Origin: Candidatus Aegiribacteria sp.
GTDB taxonomy: Bacteria > Fermentibacterota > Fermentibacteria > Fermentibacterales > JCC-6
DNA: 42,888 nucleotides
Direction: 5' to 3'
NCBI GenBank assembly: GCA_030600545.1
Contig: JAUVLV010000020.1
Location: 1-42,888, forward strand
In this document: piece by piece, positions 1-10,071 of the stretch
How positions within the stretch are numbered: the first letter of the stretch is position 1
How the letters are laid out: each line of letters begins with the position of its first letter
Program-made: the position numbers and the translations under genes
Notes under the pieces: generated by a model
The model's database searches: none
What the model was told of the DNA's origin: nothing
The model's input: the letters and a program-made list of their open reading frames with translations, nothing else

Positions 1-2438
1 ACGGAGACGATGATGATTACATGCAGGGGGCATGCCTGCTCTTTCGCGATGCTGTGCTGCTTGCCGATGAGGATGTGGATTACAGTCAGTATGACGCAGT
101 TATTATCGTACATGCCGGTGCCGGACAGGAGGCTGATATACTGAAGAACAGCCCCGGTGATATCGGGTCGGTTTTCCTTACCCTTACAGATATGATTTAT
201 TACCTTCCAGGAGCCGGACTGGATTATCAGGGCGTTCCTACATCCGATGGAGTATATGTCCGGGAAGCTGTAATAGTTCCCGAACAGGAGTCACAGGACG
301 GTTTTGGACTCGGTGTACTGGGAACCATCTGTCACGAATTCGGTCACCAGCTGGGTCTGCCGGATCTTTACGATACCAATACAGGTCATGTTGGAATTGG
401 CGGCTGGGACCTGATGGGTTACGGCCAGTGGATGATGAGCGGCTACTGGCCCTCATCACTCAGTGCATGGTCTAGAGTATTTCTCGGCTGGAATTCGCCT
501 TCTGAAGTTTCCGATGGAACCTTTACTCTGGCTTTCAACGATTCCATTCTAAAAGTTCCTTTGAACGGATCGGAGTATCTGCTGATTGAGAACAGGCAGC
601 GTGACCCTGACGGAGACCATATGTGCGGAATACACGAGCATGATTTTGGCCTTCCGGGTTCCGGGGTCTTGATCTGGCATATCGACGAAACTCGCCTTGG
701 AGACTATCTCGCTATGAACATGGTCAATGTAGACCCAGACCATAAAGGCGTAGATCTTGAGGAAGCGGATGGCATACAGGATTTCGACTATTCACTTCCC
801 GATATTTACGGTTACGAGGGCAGCGAGTTCGATCCATGGTTCCGGGGGGGTTACGCATGGGAATTTTCCCCCACCTCCGAACCCTCTAGCGACGCAAGCT
901 GGGGTGGAGAGACTTTTGTTACAGTTGAAGTCCTGGATGAACCGGCCAATGACATGAACGTACGCATAGCCAGAACAACAGTATGTGACGGATGGCCTGT
1001 TCAGGCATCCCTTCTGGAATGGGGACCGGTGATCTGGGAAAATGCTGATTCTTCAGGTGATCGGATCGTTGTGACAACGACTACAGGTTATGCAATCGCT
1101 TACACATATGATGGTATCGGTCCTGATCCCATGGGAATTGGAATCACTGCTCCTCCTGTGGCAGGTAATCCATCGGGAGGCTCACATCTCCTGCTGGTGT
1201 GCGGAAACGATGGTCAGGTTCATCTCAGGGATATACAGTGGAATGAACCTGATGGTTGGCCCGTAACTCTTTCAGGTGGCGGCACAGGTATAGCTGCATT
1301 TATCAGTTCCAGGCTTGGTATTGTAGCAGTGGCGGACGATAAGAATAAAGTACACCTTTACGATTCCGCGGGAATACAATTCAGTGAATGGCCTGTAGTT
1401 ACTCAGGCGCAGGTAGCAGGTATGGCCGTATATCCTGATGATGAGAATCCCGGCATTATCGCTTCAACGATTGACGGCCGCATTTATCTCTGGAACAAGG
1501 ATGGTACTAAAGCTGAGGGCTGGCCCGTTGTACCTGGTGATGAAAAGATCGGAATACCCCTTGCTGCTGATATAAACCGTGATGGTTCACCCGATATTAT
1601 CGCGGTCAGCGGTGATTACACCTATGCGTATGACCGACAGGGCAATATCCTGCCGGGATTTCCCTCGATGCTTGCAGCTTCCCCGCTTTCTTCACCCTGC
1701 CTGGGTGACCCGAATATGGATGGACGGATGGAGACTGTCATTCTGACGCATGAGGGTGTAGCTGCCGTGGGTGCTTCAGGGGCTACTCTCGAGGACTGGC
1801 CGGTTATGCTTGAGCAGGACAGTCTGGTTTCCGATTACAGCAGAAACAGAAGGGGTATCTCCGGCAGAGGATTTGCATTGATCTCAATGGATGACGGTCG
1901 GATATGTCTGTTCGATCATGAAGGCACACAGAGCGGAATATTTCCTGTATCGGTTGGAGATAACCCCATAGGACGTCCCCTGCTGTGGGACCCTGAGAGT
2001 TCAGGAAACTGGAGGGTAGTTGCGGCTGATAAGAGGGGTTGCATCTACTGCTGGAATACTTCGATAGTACCTGATGGATGGTTCTCCGGCCTGGATATGT
2101 CCGGTTCGAACTGCTGGTGGAGCGAGGATCTTCCCACCCTTCCGGTTTCCGGTGCCATACTCAGTGAGGGTTCCTTTTACGTTTATCCGAATCCTGTTCA
2201 GCAGGGCAGCGGAATCATCCGTTTCCAGCCCGGTGAGAACTGTTCATGGGAGATAAGAATATTTAACATGGGAGGAGACCTGGTATTCCTTGAAACCGGA
2301 ACAGCTTCAGGCGGTTCTGCATGGGAAGTACCCTGGAATACCGAAAACCTTGCTCCGGGTATCTATTTTGTCAGTTTACACTTGTCCTCCGATACCGGAT
2401 CAACGGATGATCTATTTCATGCGGCGGTGATAAATTGA
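1..2438 (+). CDS. Secreted M6-family metalloprotease with sorting domain (5' partial)
   Basis: The reading frame is open to the first base of the window, so the N-terminus and signal peptide are missing. Counting from the first in-window ATG at 21, the zinc site HEFGH lies at residues 105-109 and continues as QLGLPDLYD, the HExxHxxGxxD form typical of M6 (immune inhibitor A type) peptidases. A region rich in repeated WPV segments follows (roughly residues 320-690: DGWPV, SEWPV, EGWPV, EDWPV), which suggests an FG-GAP or PQQ-like propeller. The last 80 residues (YPNPVQQ ... LAPGIYFVSL) form a FlgD-like, T9SS type A-like sorting domain. The protein is therefore inferred to be a large exported protease. 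It overlaps the next gene by 4 nt (TTGA), so it heads, or sits inside, a coupled operon. Confidence 0.88.
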   Translation, partial: GDDDDYMQGACLLFRDAVLLADEDVDYSQYDAVIIVHAGAGQEADILKNSPGDIGSVFLTLTDMIYYLPGAGLDYQGVPTSDGVYVREAVIVPEQESQDGFGLGVLGTICHEFGHQLGLPDLYDTNTGHVGIGGWDLMGYGQWMMSGYWPSSLSAWSRVFLGWNSPSEVSDGTFTLAFNDSILKVPLNGSEYLLIENRQRDPDGDHMCGIHEHDFGLPGSGVLIWHIDETRLGDYLAMNMVNVDPDHKGVDLEEADGIQDFDYSLPDIYGYEGSEFDPWFRGGYAWEFSPTSEPSSDASWGGETFVTVEVLDEPANDMNVRIARTTVCDGWPVQASLLEWGPVIWENADSSGDRIVVTTTTGYAIAYTYDGIGPDPMGIGITAPPVAGNPSGGSHLLLVCGNDGQVHLRDIQWNEPDGWPVTLSGGGTGIAAFISSRLGIVAVADDKNKVHLYDSAGIQFSEWPVVTQAQVAGMAVYPDDENPGIIASTIDGRIYLWNKDGTKAEGWPVVPGDEKIGIPLAADINRDGSPDIIAVSGDYTYAYDRQGNILPGFPSMLAASPLSSPCLGDPNMDGRMETVILTHEGVAAVGASGATLEDWPVMLEQDSLVSDYSRNRRGISGRGFALISMDDGRICLFDHEGTQSGIFPVSVGDNPIGRPLLWDPESSGNWRVVAADKRGCIYCWNTSIVPDGWFSGLDMSGSNCWWSEDLPTLPVSGAILSEGSFYVYPNPVQQGSGIIRFQPGENCSWEIRIFNMGGDLVFLETGTASGGSAWEVPWNTENLAPGIYFVSLHLSSDTGSTDDLFHAAVIN

Positions 2439-3100
2439 TAAGAATTTCAGCGGTTCTTCTCTTTTCCCTCCTGATCGTACTGTCCGGCATTGCAGATGCG
2501 GACCCCGGATCCCGGAAGGGCGCGATGCTGAGATCCGCCGTGCTTCCCGGATGGGGACAGATGCATCTTGATCATTCGACCAGGGGTATTGTTTTCATGA
2601 GTTTTGATGCCCTTACCTGGGCTGGTGTCGGTCTGTCATACCTTGAAGGTACATTCGACAGAGATGACTACACCTGGCTTGCGATTTCCGAAGCCGGCAT
2701 TTCCGTTTCCGGGAGGTCAAACAATTTTCTTGATGACATATCGGATTTTTCATCAAGCACAGAATACAACGATTACATCCATAGGCTTGCAAGGTATTAC
2801 TATCCCGACGATCCCGATGCCCAGAGGGGATATTTCGAATCCCATGCCAGGTACGGAGAGGATGGATGGAACTGGTCATCGGATACCGCGAGGAACCAGT
2901 TTGCCGACAGATTGAGAGAAAGCAAAGAGTGGTTCAGAAGAAGCATGTACATTGCCGCCTTTGCCCTGGTCAACAGAGTTGTCAGCGTAATAGACGCATC
3001 ACTTCTGGATGAGAATCGACCAGGTGTTTACACATCACTTGCTTTTCCCGAGTCTCGCGACTTTTCATCCGTCAGGTTTTCGATTGGAGCAAGGTTCTGA
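2435..3100 (+). CDS. Small exported/membrane protein, DUF5683-like
   Basis: The 221-residue product starts at TTG, overlapping the preceding stop by 4 nt. An N-terminal hydrophobic stretch (ISAVLLFSLLIVLSG) looks like a signal peptide. It is followed by SAVLPGWGQMHLDH and a second hydrophobic stretch. The 'A.LPGWGQ' segment resembles DUF5683 proteins, which are common in Bacteroidota and relatives and have no firm function. The rest is rich in charged and aromatic residues and ends in a short beta-like stretch (VRFSIGARF). Its place between two secreted proteases suggests a role at the envelope, but nothing catalytic can be seen. Confidence 0.72.
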   Translation: MIRISAVLLFSLLIVLSGIADADPGSRKGAMLRSAVLPGWGQMHLDHSTRGIVFMSFDALTWAGVGLSYLEGTFDRDDYTWLAISEAGISVSGRSNNFLDDISDFSSSTEYNDYIHRLARYYYPDDPDAQRGYFESHARYGEDGWNWSSDTARNQFADRLRESKEWFRRSMYIAAFALVNRVVSVIDASLLDENRPGVYTSLAFPESRDFSSVRFSIGARF

Positions 3101-4764
3101 TGATAATACTGCTGCTTTCTCTGATTCTTCAGAGTTCAAGTCCAATGTGGTGGGTTGATGGAACCCCTCTGGTTCCAGGGATCATGGAAATAGAGAGACG
3201 CCATGATCCCTCATTTGAGGCTACCGGCCCCCTGAGTACCGGTAAGGGGCACAGCATAGGAGATACGATAAATTTCTGGTCCATCGATCATAGCGGTGAT
3301 TTCCCGGAATTCTACCTTACTTCAGCCACCTGCAGGTATGTTGGCGAAAACACCTACATTTTCGTGGAGGATACACAATGGGAAGCTCATCATTACGACC
3401 ATGATGCGGTAGACGCATTCTCGGAAGCGCTTGAGGACAGTACCCCATCGGGGCCGGGAGGAATTGTCGAAACCGATATTGATGTTTTCGGCCAGCCCCC
3501 CGATGCCATAGACGGTGACCCGAAGATCTACTTCCTGGTGCTTGACATCAGAGATGGTTTCGACCATCAGCAGGGTGGAGCTTACATTGCAGGATTTTTC
3601 AGCCCGTATAACCAGTTCACCGAAACCGAGGCTTACCTGTACTACGGAGGGCATTCCAACGAAGTTGAAATGCTTTACATCGACTGTTACCCGGCCGATC
3701 AATTCGATGCGGCCTACACTGCATCTCACGAACTTGTGCACCTTATTCAGTGGGGAATAGCGCCCTTCAGCTCCGAGGAATTATGGGTAATGGAAAACCA
3801 GGCCCAGTCGGGAACATTCGTTTGCGGGTATCCGGCTTTTCAGGTTGAGACATTTCTTGAGGTGGGGGGGATAACCCCTATCAAGTGGACGAGCATTGAG
3901 GATACAATAGAGTATGTCGCGGGTTACGGGTCAGGCTATCTTTACTTCGCGTATCTGTATGAGAATTACGGCGGGGAGGATTTTCTTTACGAGTCTCTCC
4001 GGTCTACAGAGCGCGGAATTGCAGGTATAAGTGAAGCCATCTGCAGCGCTACAGGTTCGAATCCTGATATGAACAGGATTCTTCTGGACTGGATGCTGGC
4101 ATGCTGGATAGATAACCCGAACGTTGGCAACGGGAAATACGGATGGGAATCCTTCAGGATTGCCGATTACGATACGGTATTACCCGGAAACAGACCCGGT
4201 CTTGATTACACGTTCGAGATCACAACCGACCCCTTTTCACATGCAGGTGACCATATGTCCTCCTACCAGGGCAAATATTACAGTGTTAATGAATCATTGA
4301 GAGGCAGCTTCCGCGCAGGGGCAGCAGGCCTGGGTGATATGAGGGCTTTCGTTTACAATGAAACCGGCGGGTTAATTGAGGAAATTGATGCCGGTTCAGC
4401 GAACGATGTGGCGATATCACTTCCTGAAACGGGTGATGTTCTACTTCTCTGCAATTCATTTTCCGGCCTTGACCTTGATGTATCGGCAGGCTCAGTCATA
4501 TCCTCGACGGATGCTTTTACATTTTATCCCCAGCCCTGCCGCGGTACGCTCTTCTTCCAGTTCAGGTCCAACGGAGGGAATGCTGCGTTTTCGGTGTTTA
4601 CGATTTCTGGAGGATATGTGGAAACTGTCAGCTACAACAGTGTTGCCAGCGGAGAAGCGACCTTGGCTTATCCCGGAGCATCCAATCTCGCATCGGGTAC
4701 ATACTTCTTCAGATTCAATCAGGGGAGCAGGATAGAAACCGGCTCGTTCGCAGTTGTGCGCTAA
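3100..4764 (+). CDS. Secreted M30-like zinc metallopeptidase with sorting domain
   Basis: The 554-residue product has a signal peptide at residues 1-15. The zinc motif HELVH is at 210-214, with a likely third ligand, E232, in ELWVMENQA. The HExxH ... W-x-x-E-x-A arrangement resembles M30 (hyicolysin-like) gluzincins. Family assignment beyond 'gluzincin' is tentative. The C-terminus (FYPQPCRGTLFFQF ... LASGTYFFRF) is the same FlgD-like sorting domain carried by the M6 protein upstream. The start ATG shares one base with the preceding stop (TGATG), so translation is probably coupled. It is inferred to be cargo of the same export route as the M6 protease. Confidence 0.82.
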   Translation: MIILLLSLILQSSSPMWWVDGTPLVPGIMEIERRHDPSFEATGPLSTGKGHSIGDTINFWSIDHSGDFPEFYLTSATCRYVGENTYIFVEDTQWEAHHYDHDAVDAFSEALEDSTPSGPGGIVETDIDVFGQPPDAIDGDPKIYFLVLDIRDGFDHQQGGAYIAGFFSPYNQFTETEAYLYYGGHSNEVEMLYIDCYPADQFDAAYTASHELVHLIQWGIAPFSSEELWVMENQAQSGTFVCGYPAFQVETFLEVGGITPIKWTSIEDTIEYVAGYGSGYLYFAYLYENYGGEDFLYESLRSTERGIAGISEAICSATGSNPDMNRILLDWMLACWIDNPNVGNGKYGWESFRIADYDTVLPGNRPGLDYTFEITTDPFSHAGDHMSSYQGKYYSVNESLRGSFRAGAAGLGDMRAFVYNETGGLIEEIDAGSANDVAISLPETGDVLLLCNSFSGLDLDVSAGSVISSTDAFTFYPQPCRGTLFFQFRSNGGNAAFSVFTISGGYVETVSYNSVASGEATLAYPGASNLASGTYFFRFNQGSRIETGSFAVVR

Positions 4765-5512
4765 CGTATTTTCCTTCCTGTTCGTGGTTATGAGTACTCT
4801 GCCGGTTTCTGATACTTCTGCGGAACAGACTGACACTGATTTCGGGTATATCATGGTTCCCGACGGAATAATTGACGCTGAGATAAACGGGGCAGGAGAT
4901 ATTTACATACTTCTGCCAGGACTGCCTCATCTGCGTATTTATTCAAATGATGGCACTGTTTCCGAGTATGATCTTTCCGATGTTATCCTTCCCGGCGGCA
5001 TGTGTATTGATGAAAGATGGGGATGGTTCGTTACTGGCGAGCTCACGGATATGGTATATCGTTACGATAATGCTGGTGAACTTACAGATTCATGGGATTC
5101 ACGAGGCTTGCCCGGTGATATCTGTCTTTCAGGTCTATCCGTTTTATATGTATCACGGACAAGTGGTACAGTTTCCAGCCTTGACGAACCGGATGATATT
5201 CTGGTTCGACTGGATGGTTCCTGTGAAGGACAGCTGTCCGCATCGGGGAGGGAAGCAGTTTACTCGAGCGAAAACGAATCGCTCCTTTTCGGTAATTTTA
5301 CAGCCCCCGAGCCGTTATCCGGAACAGGCATATGGACCGTTGCTGGAGAAGAGTTGCTGGTTCTGCAGGACTCCTGCGTACTGGATGGCAGTGGAAACAT
5401 TCTGTTTCGTCTTCCCCAATGCGGGGAGTTCTCACGCATATGCTGTTCGTTGAATGGTAATCACTGCCTGCTCTGGTCACCGGGGGAAGGCAGAATCCTG
5501 GTGCTTCAGTGA
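4754..5512 (+). CDS. Exported beta-propeller-like protein
   Basis: The 252-residue product starts at TTG 4754, inside the end of the preceding gene. An internal ATG at codon 13 is possible, but the TTG keeps the whole hydrophobic segment (VFSFLFVVMSTLPVS) and fits the overlapping operon style. The body has repeated short strands with IYxL, LRIYSNDG and VYRYDNAGELTDSWD segments, as in NHL or six-bladed propellers. This is a fold guess only; no enzyme motif is seen. It ends in GTGA, overlapping the next start. The context suggests a periplasmic or surface accessory to the large beta-rich protein that follows. Confidence 0.68.
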   Translation: MCANVFSFLFVVMSTLPVSDTSAEQTDTDFGYIMVPDGIIDAEINGAGDIYILLPGLPHLRIYSNDGTVSEYDLSDVILPGGMCIDERWGWFVTGELTDMVYRYDNAGELTDSWDSRGLPGDICLSGLSVLYVSRTSGTVSSLDEPDDILVRLDGSCEGQLSASGREAVYSSENESLLFGNFTAPEPLSGTGIWTVAGEELLVLQDSCVLDGSGNILFRLPQCGEFSRICCSLNGNHCLLWSPGEGRILVLQ

Positions 5513-8500
5513 GCCTTTTCTCCGCTTTGGTACTGATCCTTGCATCGATGTCCCTGGAGTTCGAAAGTGATGGTTCAGCCTTTTTCGAAACTCCTGATTC
5601 ACTCTGGATAATGCCCGGCACCATTACGGCCATCGCTGACGGAGATACGCTGAATGCGGTTTCGGGAACCTCAGGTGTAAAGACAGGTGTTATTTTCAAC
5701 CCGTCTCCGCCAGAAGGCAGCACAGTCGTGCTGAAATTTGATGTGCTTCAGTTGAATATCCCGTCTTCGGTTTCGCTTGATGTAAATTTTGCGGAAAGAC
5801 AACTGATCGAGCAATTGTCCGGATATACTGCTGATCCATTCCAGGAACACGGCCTGTACATATCAGGTTCGAAGAGGATAGGATTTTCTGTCGGTGACGG
5901 AGGAGGGCTTGACCAGGGAACAAGAATTTCGGTTGAAGGCACAGCGGCTCCCGGGATCACTGTTTCTGGAAGTGTAACAGATCGCAATATGGCTGCAGGG
6001 TCCTCTTCCTCGGAGCTTGTCTCACAGCTTGACAGGATATTCTTCCTCGTAGACGGAGGATCATGGAGGGCCAGGCTGGGCGATATGGAATGGATCAGCG
6101 GCAAATATGAAACCGGACCCCTTTCATGGAGAAGAGAAGTAAGCGGAGTTGACGCATGGGGGGAGATCTCGCAGTCCGTCACCACTGGTGCGGGATATGG
6201 AACATCAGGCGATTCCAGGCAGAGAACCGTATTCTTCACAGACGAGGGAATTCAGGGGCCTTACAATGTAACCTCAGGCTGGGAAGTCGTTCCCGGCAGT
6301 GAGAAGGTCTGGCTGGATGGACAGCTCATGTATCGGGGTTCTACCGAGGATTATCAGATGGAATATTCGGCCGGTCTCATAACCTTTACATCTGCGCGGC
6401 TCATAAGAAATGATCAGCGTGTTGAAATTACCTTCTTTCAGCGTGGTGACGGTTTCAGAAAAGATTTTGTCACAGCTTTTTCACAGTACTCCGGGAGTGG
6501 TCTGGAGATTGAATTGAAGGGATTCTTTAGTGAAGATGACAGGGAATCTTCACTGGGATTCGTACTCACAGAAGAGGCTGTGGATGTTCTCCGCTCCGCA
6601 GGTGAGAATCCGGCGGACGCATGGATCGATGGGGCTTCGAGTGTGGGGCAGGGCAACGGATGCTATATGCTGGATTCACTGGAGCATTACATTTACACAG
6701 GGCCGAACCAGGGTGACTGGGATATTGTGTTCGGAAGACCTCCTTCGGGGAAAGGAAATTACATTTTCGACAGTTCCCTTGGTGGTTACATCTGGATAGG
6801 AGAAGGCAGTGGAACCCACCTGCCCCGTCAGTACATACAGATACCATCAGGATACAGCACAGGTGGTTTTTCAGCTGAGTACACATCCAGTGGTTTTAAC
6901 CTGGGGCTGGAGGCTGCCTTTTCCGGAAGAACCGGAAACCTGTACAATCCGGATGAGACATCAAGGGAGGGCACCTGCTTCATCGGTTCAATGAACATGG
7001 AATTCTGGGAAGAGGGCCCCGGGCTCGGAATCGGCGGAAGACTGGTTTCCTCCGGATACGAAGCTCCCGGAGAACTCGAGCCGGACAGTTCACTTGCCGC
7101 GTGGTCTCTTCCCGCCGAATATGAAGGCAGGGACAATATCGCGGAAGTAAGTCTTGGAGGGAATAAACTTCTTGCGGCTGTTTCGGGCAGATTCATGGAA
7201 GCCGGTGGTATCCTTGAGAGGTATCGTATTACTTCGAAACCTGTTCTGGGGAATATTGGTGTAGACGCCGGAGGAACATTCCTTAAGCGGACAGGTACCC
7301 ATCAGATGGCCATGGGTCAGACCTCATCCATTTCAGTATCAGTCATACCGGTAACAGGTTCATTCAAACCCTTTGCAGGCTGCAGTTTCTCAGAAGAATC
7401 CTGGCAGGACAGTCTTGCGGGAGATGTCAACACGGGATTTGCGGGTATCTCCTTCAGCAGGAACACCACAGATGCACTTCTCCGGGTTGAGCTTCAGGAC
7501 GATTCAAGATCAGGGGAGAGTTTCGGGGAACCTTTCAACGTGTGGAGAACGCGTCTGGAGGGATCCGGTCCCACCGGGGAATTGAGGTACAACGGAAGTT
7601 TTGAGCATTCATCAACTTCCTACGACTGCGGTGGAGAACTTCAGGCGGATGCCATCAGAATATCACTGACCGGAACCACGGGGGATGTATGGATGGAGGC
7701 TGTTTATAATGGATCAGGGACCATTAGCAGATCCCTTGATGTAATGTACATTTATGTGGGTGAGGGGGAAGGAAATTACAGTTATGATGCAGAAAGCAGC
7801 CAGTACTATGCTGACCCTGATGGCGATTACGATGTAATCTACCAGCCGGGAACCGCTGGCGATGCAGTAACTTCCGGGTCACTTGAAACGACACTTTCCT
7901 ACTCCGGCACATCATCCGGTGTAAGTTCCGTAGTAAGGATCTCCGCCAGCAATTCCCTGGACAGAGAGAAGTCCCTGCTGCTGTACGGTGCGTTTGACAG
8001 CAACGAGGAAGGAGGATACAGCCTGAATCTCTCACCCTGGTTCCGCTGGGAAGAAGGTCTTATGAGCAGGCTGACTTTCACCGGGAGGCTCAGGAACGAA
8101 AGGATTTCCTACAGTGGAGCCGGATTGAAGAATGAAAGGATGTGGTCCCTCAGGGTGGGACCGGAATTGTGCCCTGCGGATATCCTTGTAATTGAATGCT
8201 CAGCGAGAATCTGGCGCGAGGAGGAGGAACTTTATTACCCACGGGATACGAGGGGGCTGAGACTGGAAATTGATCCGACCCTGGAGCCATCTCCCGGTCT
8301 GAAGCCCGGTATCCTGGCAGCTTGCGAATTCAGAAGAGAAATTGTTTCAGATCTTGATAAGTATATGCTTGAAGCCGGCCCGCACTTCTCATGGACAGGT
8401 GGAGGCTGGACCGCGATGGCCAGAGTATCCACGGGATACATACCTGGGGATGATGAACTTCCCGTCTGGTTCTTTGACGGCAATGATAGCGGCATCTCAT

Positions 8501-8631
8501 GGAGGACAACATCAAGGATAGGCAAGAGCCTTTCATCAGGGCTTGATATCAGTGTATTCTACTGGGGAAGAAAACCCGCAGGAAGCAGCTGGAATCAGAG
8601 AGCCGGCCTGGAGGGGACAGTGAACTTTTAG
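5509..8631 (+). CDS. Large outer-membrane beta-rich protein, possibly SprA-like
   Basis: The 1040-residue product starts at GTG within the preceding stop. An N-terminal hydrophobic stretch (LFSALVLILASMSL) serves as the signal peptide. The rest is dominated by alternating polar and aromatic strands typical of outer-membrane barrels or surface adhesins. Around residue 263 the segment GSEKVWLDGQLMYRG is followed by DYQMEYSAGLITFTSARLI. This resembles the 'VNG..L..G.DY..DY..G.I.F' motif that I recall recurring in SprA, the T9SS translocon barrel. An earlier segment (GLYISGSKRIGFSVG ... GTAAPGITVSGSV) also fits SprA-type N-terminal repeats. At 1040 residues it is far shorter than SprA (over 2000), so this is a resemblance and not an assignment. 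The TAG stop abuts the ATG of the Omp85 gene. Confidence 0.72.
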   Translation: MSLFSALVLILASMSLEFESDGSAFFETPDSLWIMPGTITAIADGDTLNAVSGTSGVKTGVIFNPSPPEGSTVVLKFDVLQLNIPSSVSLDVNFAERQLIEQLSGYTADPFQEHGLYISGSKRIGFSVGDGGGLDQGTRISVEGTAAPGITVSGSVTDRNMAAGSSSSELVSQLDRIFFLVDGGSWRARLGDMEWISGKYETGPLSWRREVSGVDAWGEISQSVTTGAGYGTSGDSRQRTVFFTDEGIQGPYNVTSGWEVVPGSEKVWLDGQLMYRGSTEDYQMEYSAGLITFTSARLIRNDQRVEITFFQRGDGFRKDFVTAFSQYSGSGLEIELKGFFSEDDRESSLGFVLTEEAVDVLRSAGENPADAWIDGASSVGQGNGCYMLDSLEHYIYTGPNQGDWDIVFGRPPSGKGNYIFDSSLGGYIWIGEGSGTHLPRQYIQIPSGYSTGGFSAEYTSSGFNLGLEAAFSGRTGNLYNPDETSREGTCFIGSMNMEFWEEGPGLGIGGRLVSSGYEAPGELEPDSSLAAWSLPAEYEGRDNIAEVSLGGNKLLAAVSGRFMEAGGILERYRITSKPVLGNIGVDAGGTFLKRTGTHQMAMGQTSSISVSVIPVTGSFKPFAGCSFSEESWQDSLAGDVNTGFAGISFSRNTTDALLRVELQDDSRSGESFGEPFNVWRTRLEGSGPTGELRYNGSFEHSSTSYDCGGELQADAIRISLTGTTGDVWMEAVYNGSGTISRSLDVMYIYVGEGEGNYSYDAESSQYYADPDGDYDVIYQPGTAGDAVTSGSLETTLSYSGTSSGVSSVVRISASNSLDREKSLLLYGAFDSNEEGGYSLNLSPWFRWEEGLMSRLTFTGRLRNERISYSGAGLKNERMWSLRVGPELCPADILVIECSARIWREEEELYYPRDTRGLRLEIDPTLEPSPGLKPGILAACEFRREIVSDLDKYMLEAGPHFSWTGGGWTAMARVSTGYIPGDDELPVWFFDGNDSGISWRTTSRIGKSLSSGLDISVFYWGRKPAGSSWNQRAGLEGTVNF

Positions 8632-9990
8632 ATGTTAAGAATAATTGTATCCATTGTACTCACGTTATCCTCGGTGGAAGGTTCGCTCACTGTTGAAATT
8701 GGGGGCAGCCCTCCCGTTCCCGTTATGTATGAGCTTGGGATTGACTCAGTTCTCGCTTCCGATTCATCTATCACAGTGCTGCAGGAAAGTATTTTGCAGT
8801 GGTATTTGGAAGAGGGTTACCCATTTGCCGGGGCGGGATATTATTTCGCGGCAGAGGATTCTCTCAGGGTCAATACCGTTCCCGGAAGACATGCCCTCCT
8901 CGAGGAAGTTCGCATTGAGGGAGCACCAGGAACCCGCACCAAGGTTTTTTCAAGACTTCTGTCAATGAAACCCGGTGATACATACGATCGAGAAGCAGTC
9001 AACACATGGATTGAAAGAATCGATCGACTGAAATTCGTCGAAGCCACAGGCGTTACCGAACTCTTTCTTGGAGAAGGCGGTAATCTTGTCCTCCTGCAGC
9101 ACATCCAGAAGGGGAAGTCAGGTCATTTTGCCGCGTCGATGGATTGGCAGGGAAAGAACCTTGAGGGAGCGGGAGAGGTACTTTTCCTGAATCTTGCGGG
9201 AACAGCGAGGGAGTTGGAGATTGCCGGCCAGACAACCGAATGGGGTGGTATAAACGCGTATCTGCGGTATAGAGAGCCGTGGCTGTTCGGCATACCTCTT
9301 TCAGCTCAGCTGGAAGCATCACAGGATACCCCTGAAAGCTCATGGGTGAACAGGGAGGGAAGCCTTTCCTTTATCTGGAGCATGAACCAAACCGAGATTA
9401 TGGGAGGTGCAGGCATATGGAGAGGTTATCCGCCGGATGGGGAGCGGCAAAGCTACGATTACGGTCTTGCGGGAATAGCCTGGTACACTGGTTACAGGGT
9501 TCCGCAGGGCTGGAATGGACTGGAGATGCAGCTGGAAGCAAGGTCAGGTAATAGAAGCGGGCAGGATTCTTCTGGTGTTCTGACCATGGCGGAACTGAAA
9601 ATTGACGGAAACATCTACAGGGGTTTCATGGGTTTCGGGGGCAGATTACTGACAGGAGGAGTTATGCAGGGAGATTGGTTCGAAGGGCTTCTTGAGCAGC
9701 TGGGCGGGCAGGAAACCCTCAGAGGTTATACTGAGAATGCTTTCAGGGCAGTAAGATATGTAATAGCAAAACCTGAGATATCAATCGGTGAAACCGAAAC
9801 AAGAATTTACCTGTTCTGTGATCTCGCAGCCATTCGAACCCCGGAGCAGGACATGAAATATCCTGTGGGCTGTGGAGCTGGAATAAGGGGAATGAGCGGT
9901 ATTTTCCTTGCTGACGCGTCAGCAGGATTTCCGTTCAGGGAAGGACTCGGCAGTGCCAGGCTATATCTTCGTGTTGTCGCTTCGATATAA
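8632..9990 (+). CDS. Omp85-family outer-membrane protein (POTRA plus barrel)
   Basis: The 452-residue product starts directly after the preceding stop. It has a short signal peptide (IIVSIVLTLSSVEG), then one or two POTRA-like modules. These include LEEVRIEGAPGTRTKVFSRL and the strand-helix pattern around MKPGDTYDREAVNTWIERI (about residues 85-140). A barrel follows, with the diagnostic GGQETLRGY at 358-366, equivalent to the conserved (V)RGF/Y loop motif of BamA, TamA and TpsB proteins. It is shorter than BamA, which usually has five POTRA domains and about 800 residues, so it is likely an accessory Omp85 (TamA/TpsB-like or patatin-type barrel). Its place at the end of a protease and surface-protein operon suggests a dedicated role in export or assembly. 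Confidence 0.86.
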   Translation: MLRIIVSIVLTLSSVEGSLTVEIGGSPPVPVMYELGIDSVLASDSSITVLQESILQWYLEEGYPFAGAGYYFAAEDSLRVNTVPGRHALLEEVRIEGAPGTRTKVFSRLLSMKPGDTYDREAVNTWIERIDRLKFVEATGVTELFLGEGGNLVLLQHIQKGKSGHFAASMDWQGKNLEGAGEVLFLNLAGTARELEIAGQTTEWGGINAYLRYREPWLFGIPLSAQLEASQDTPESSWVNREGSLSFIWSMNQTEIMGGAGIWRGYPPDGERQSYDYGLAGIAWYTGYRVPQGWNGLEMQLEARSGNRSGQDSSGVLTMAELKIDGNIYRGFMGFGGRLLTGGVMQGDWFEGLLEQLGGQETLRGYTENAFRAVRYVIAKPEISIGETETRIYLFCDLAAIRTPEQDMKYPVGCGAGIRGMSGIFLADASAGFPFREGLGSARLYLRVVASI

Positions 9991-10071
9991 ACTGCAATAT
10001 CGAAAGTTGCGACTTCCAGGGTGTTTTTACTCCTGCGGAAAGCCCCGGCTATGATCCATCGATTTATACTT

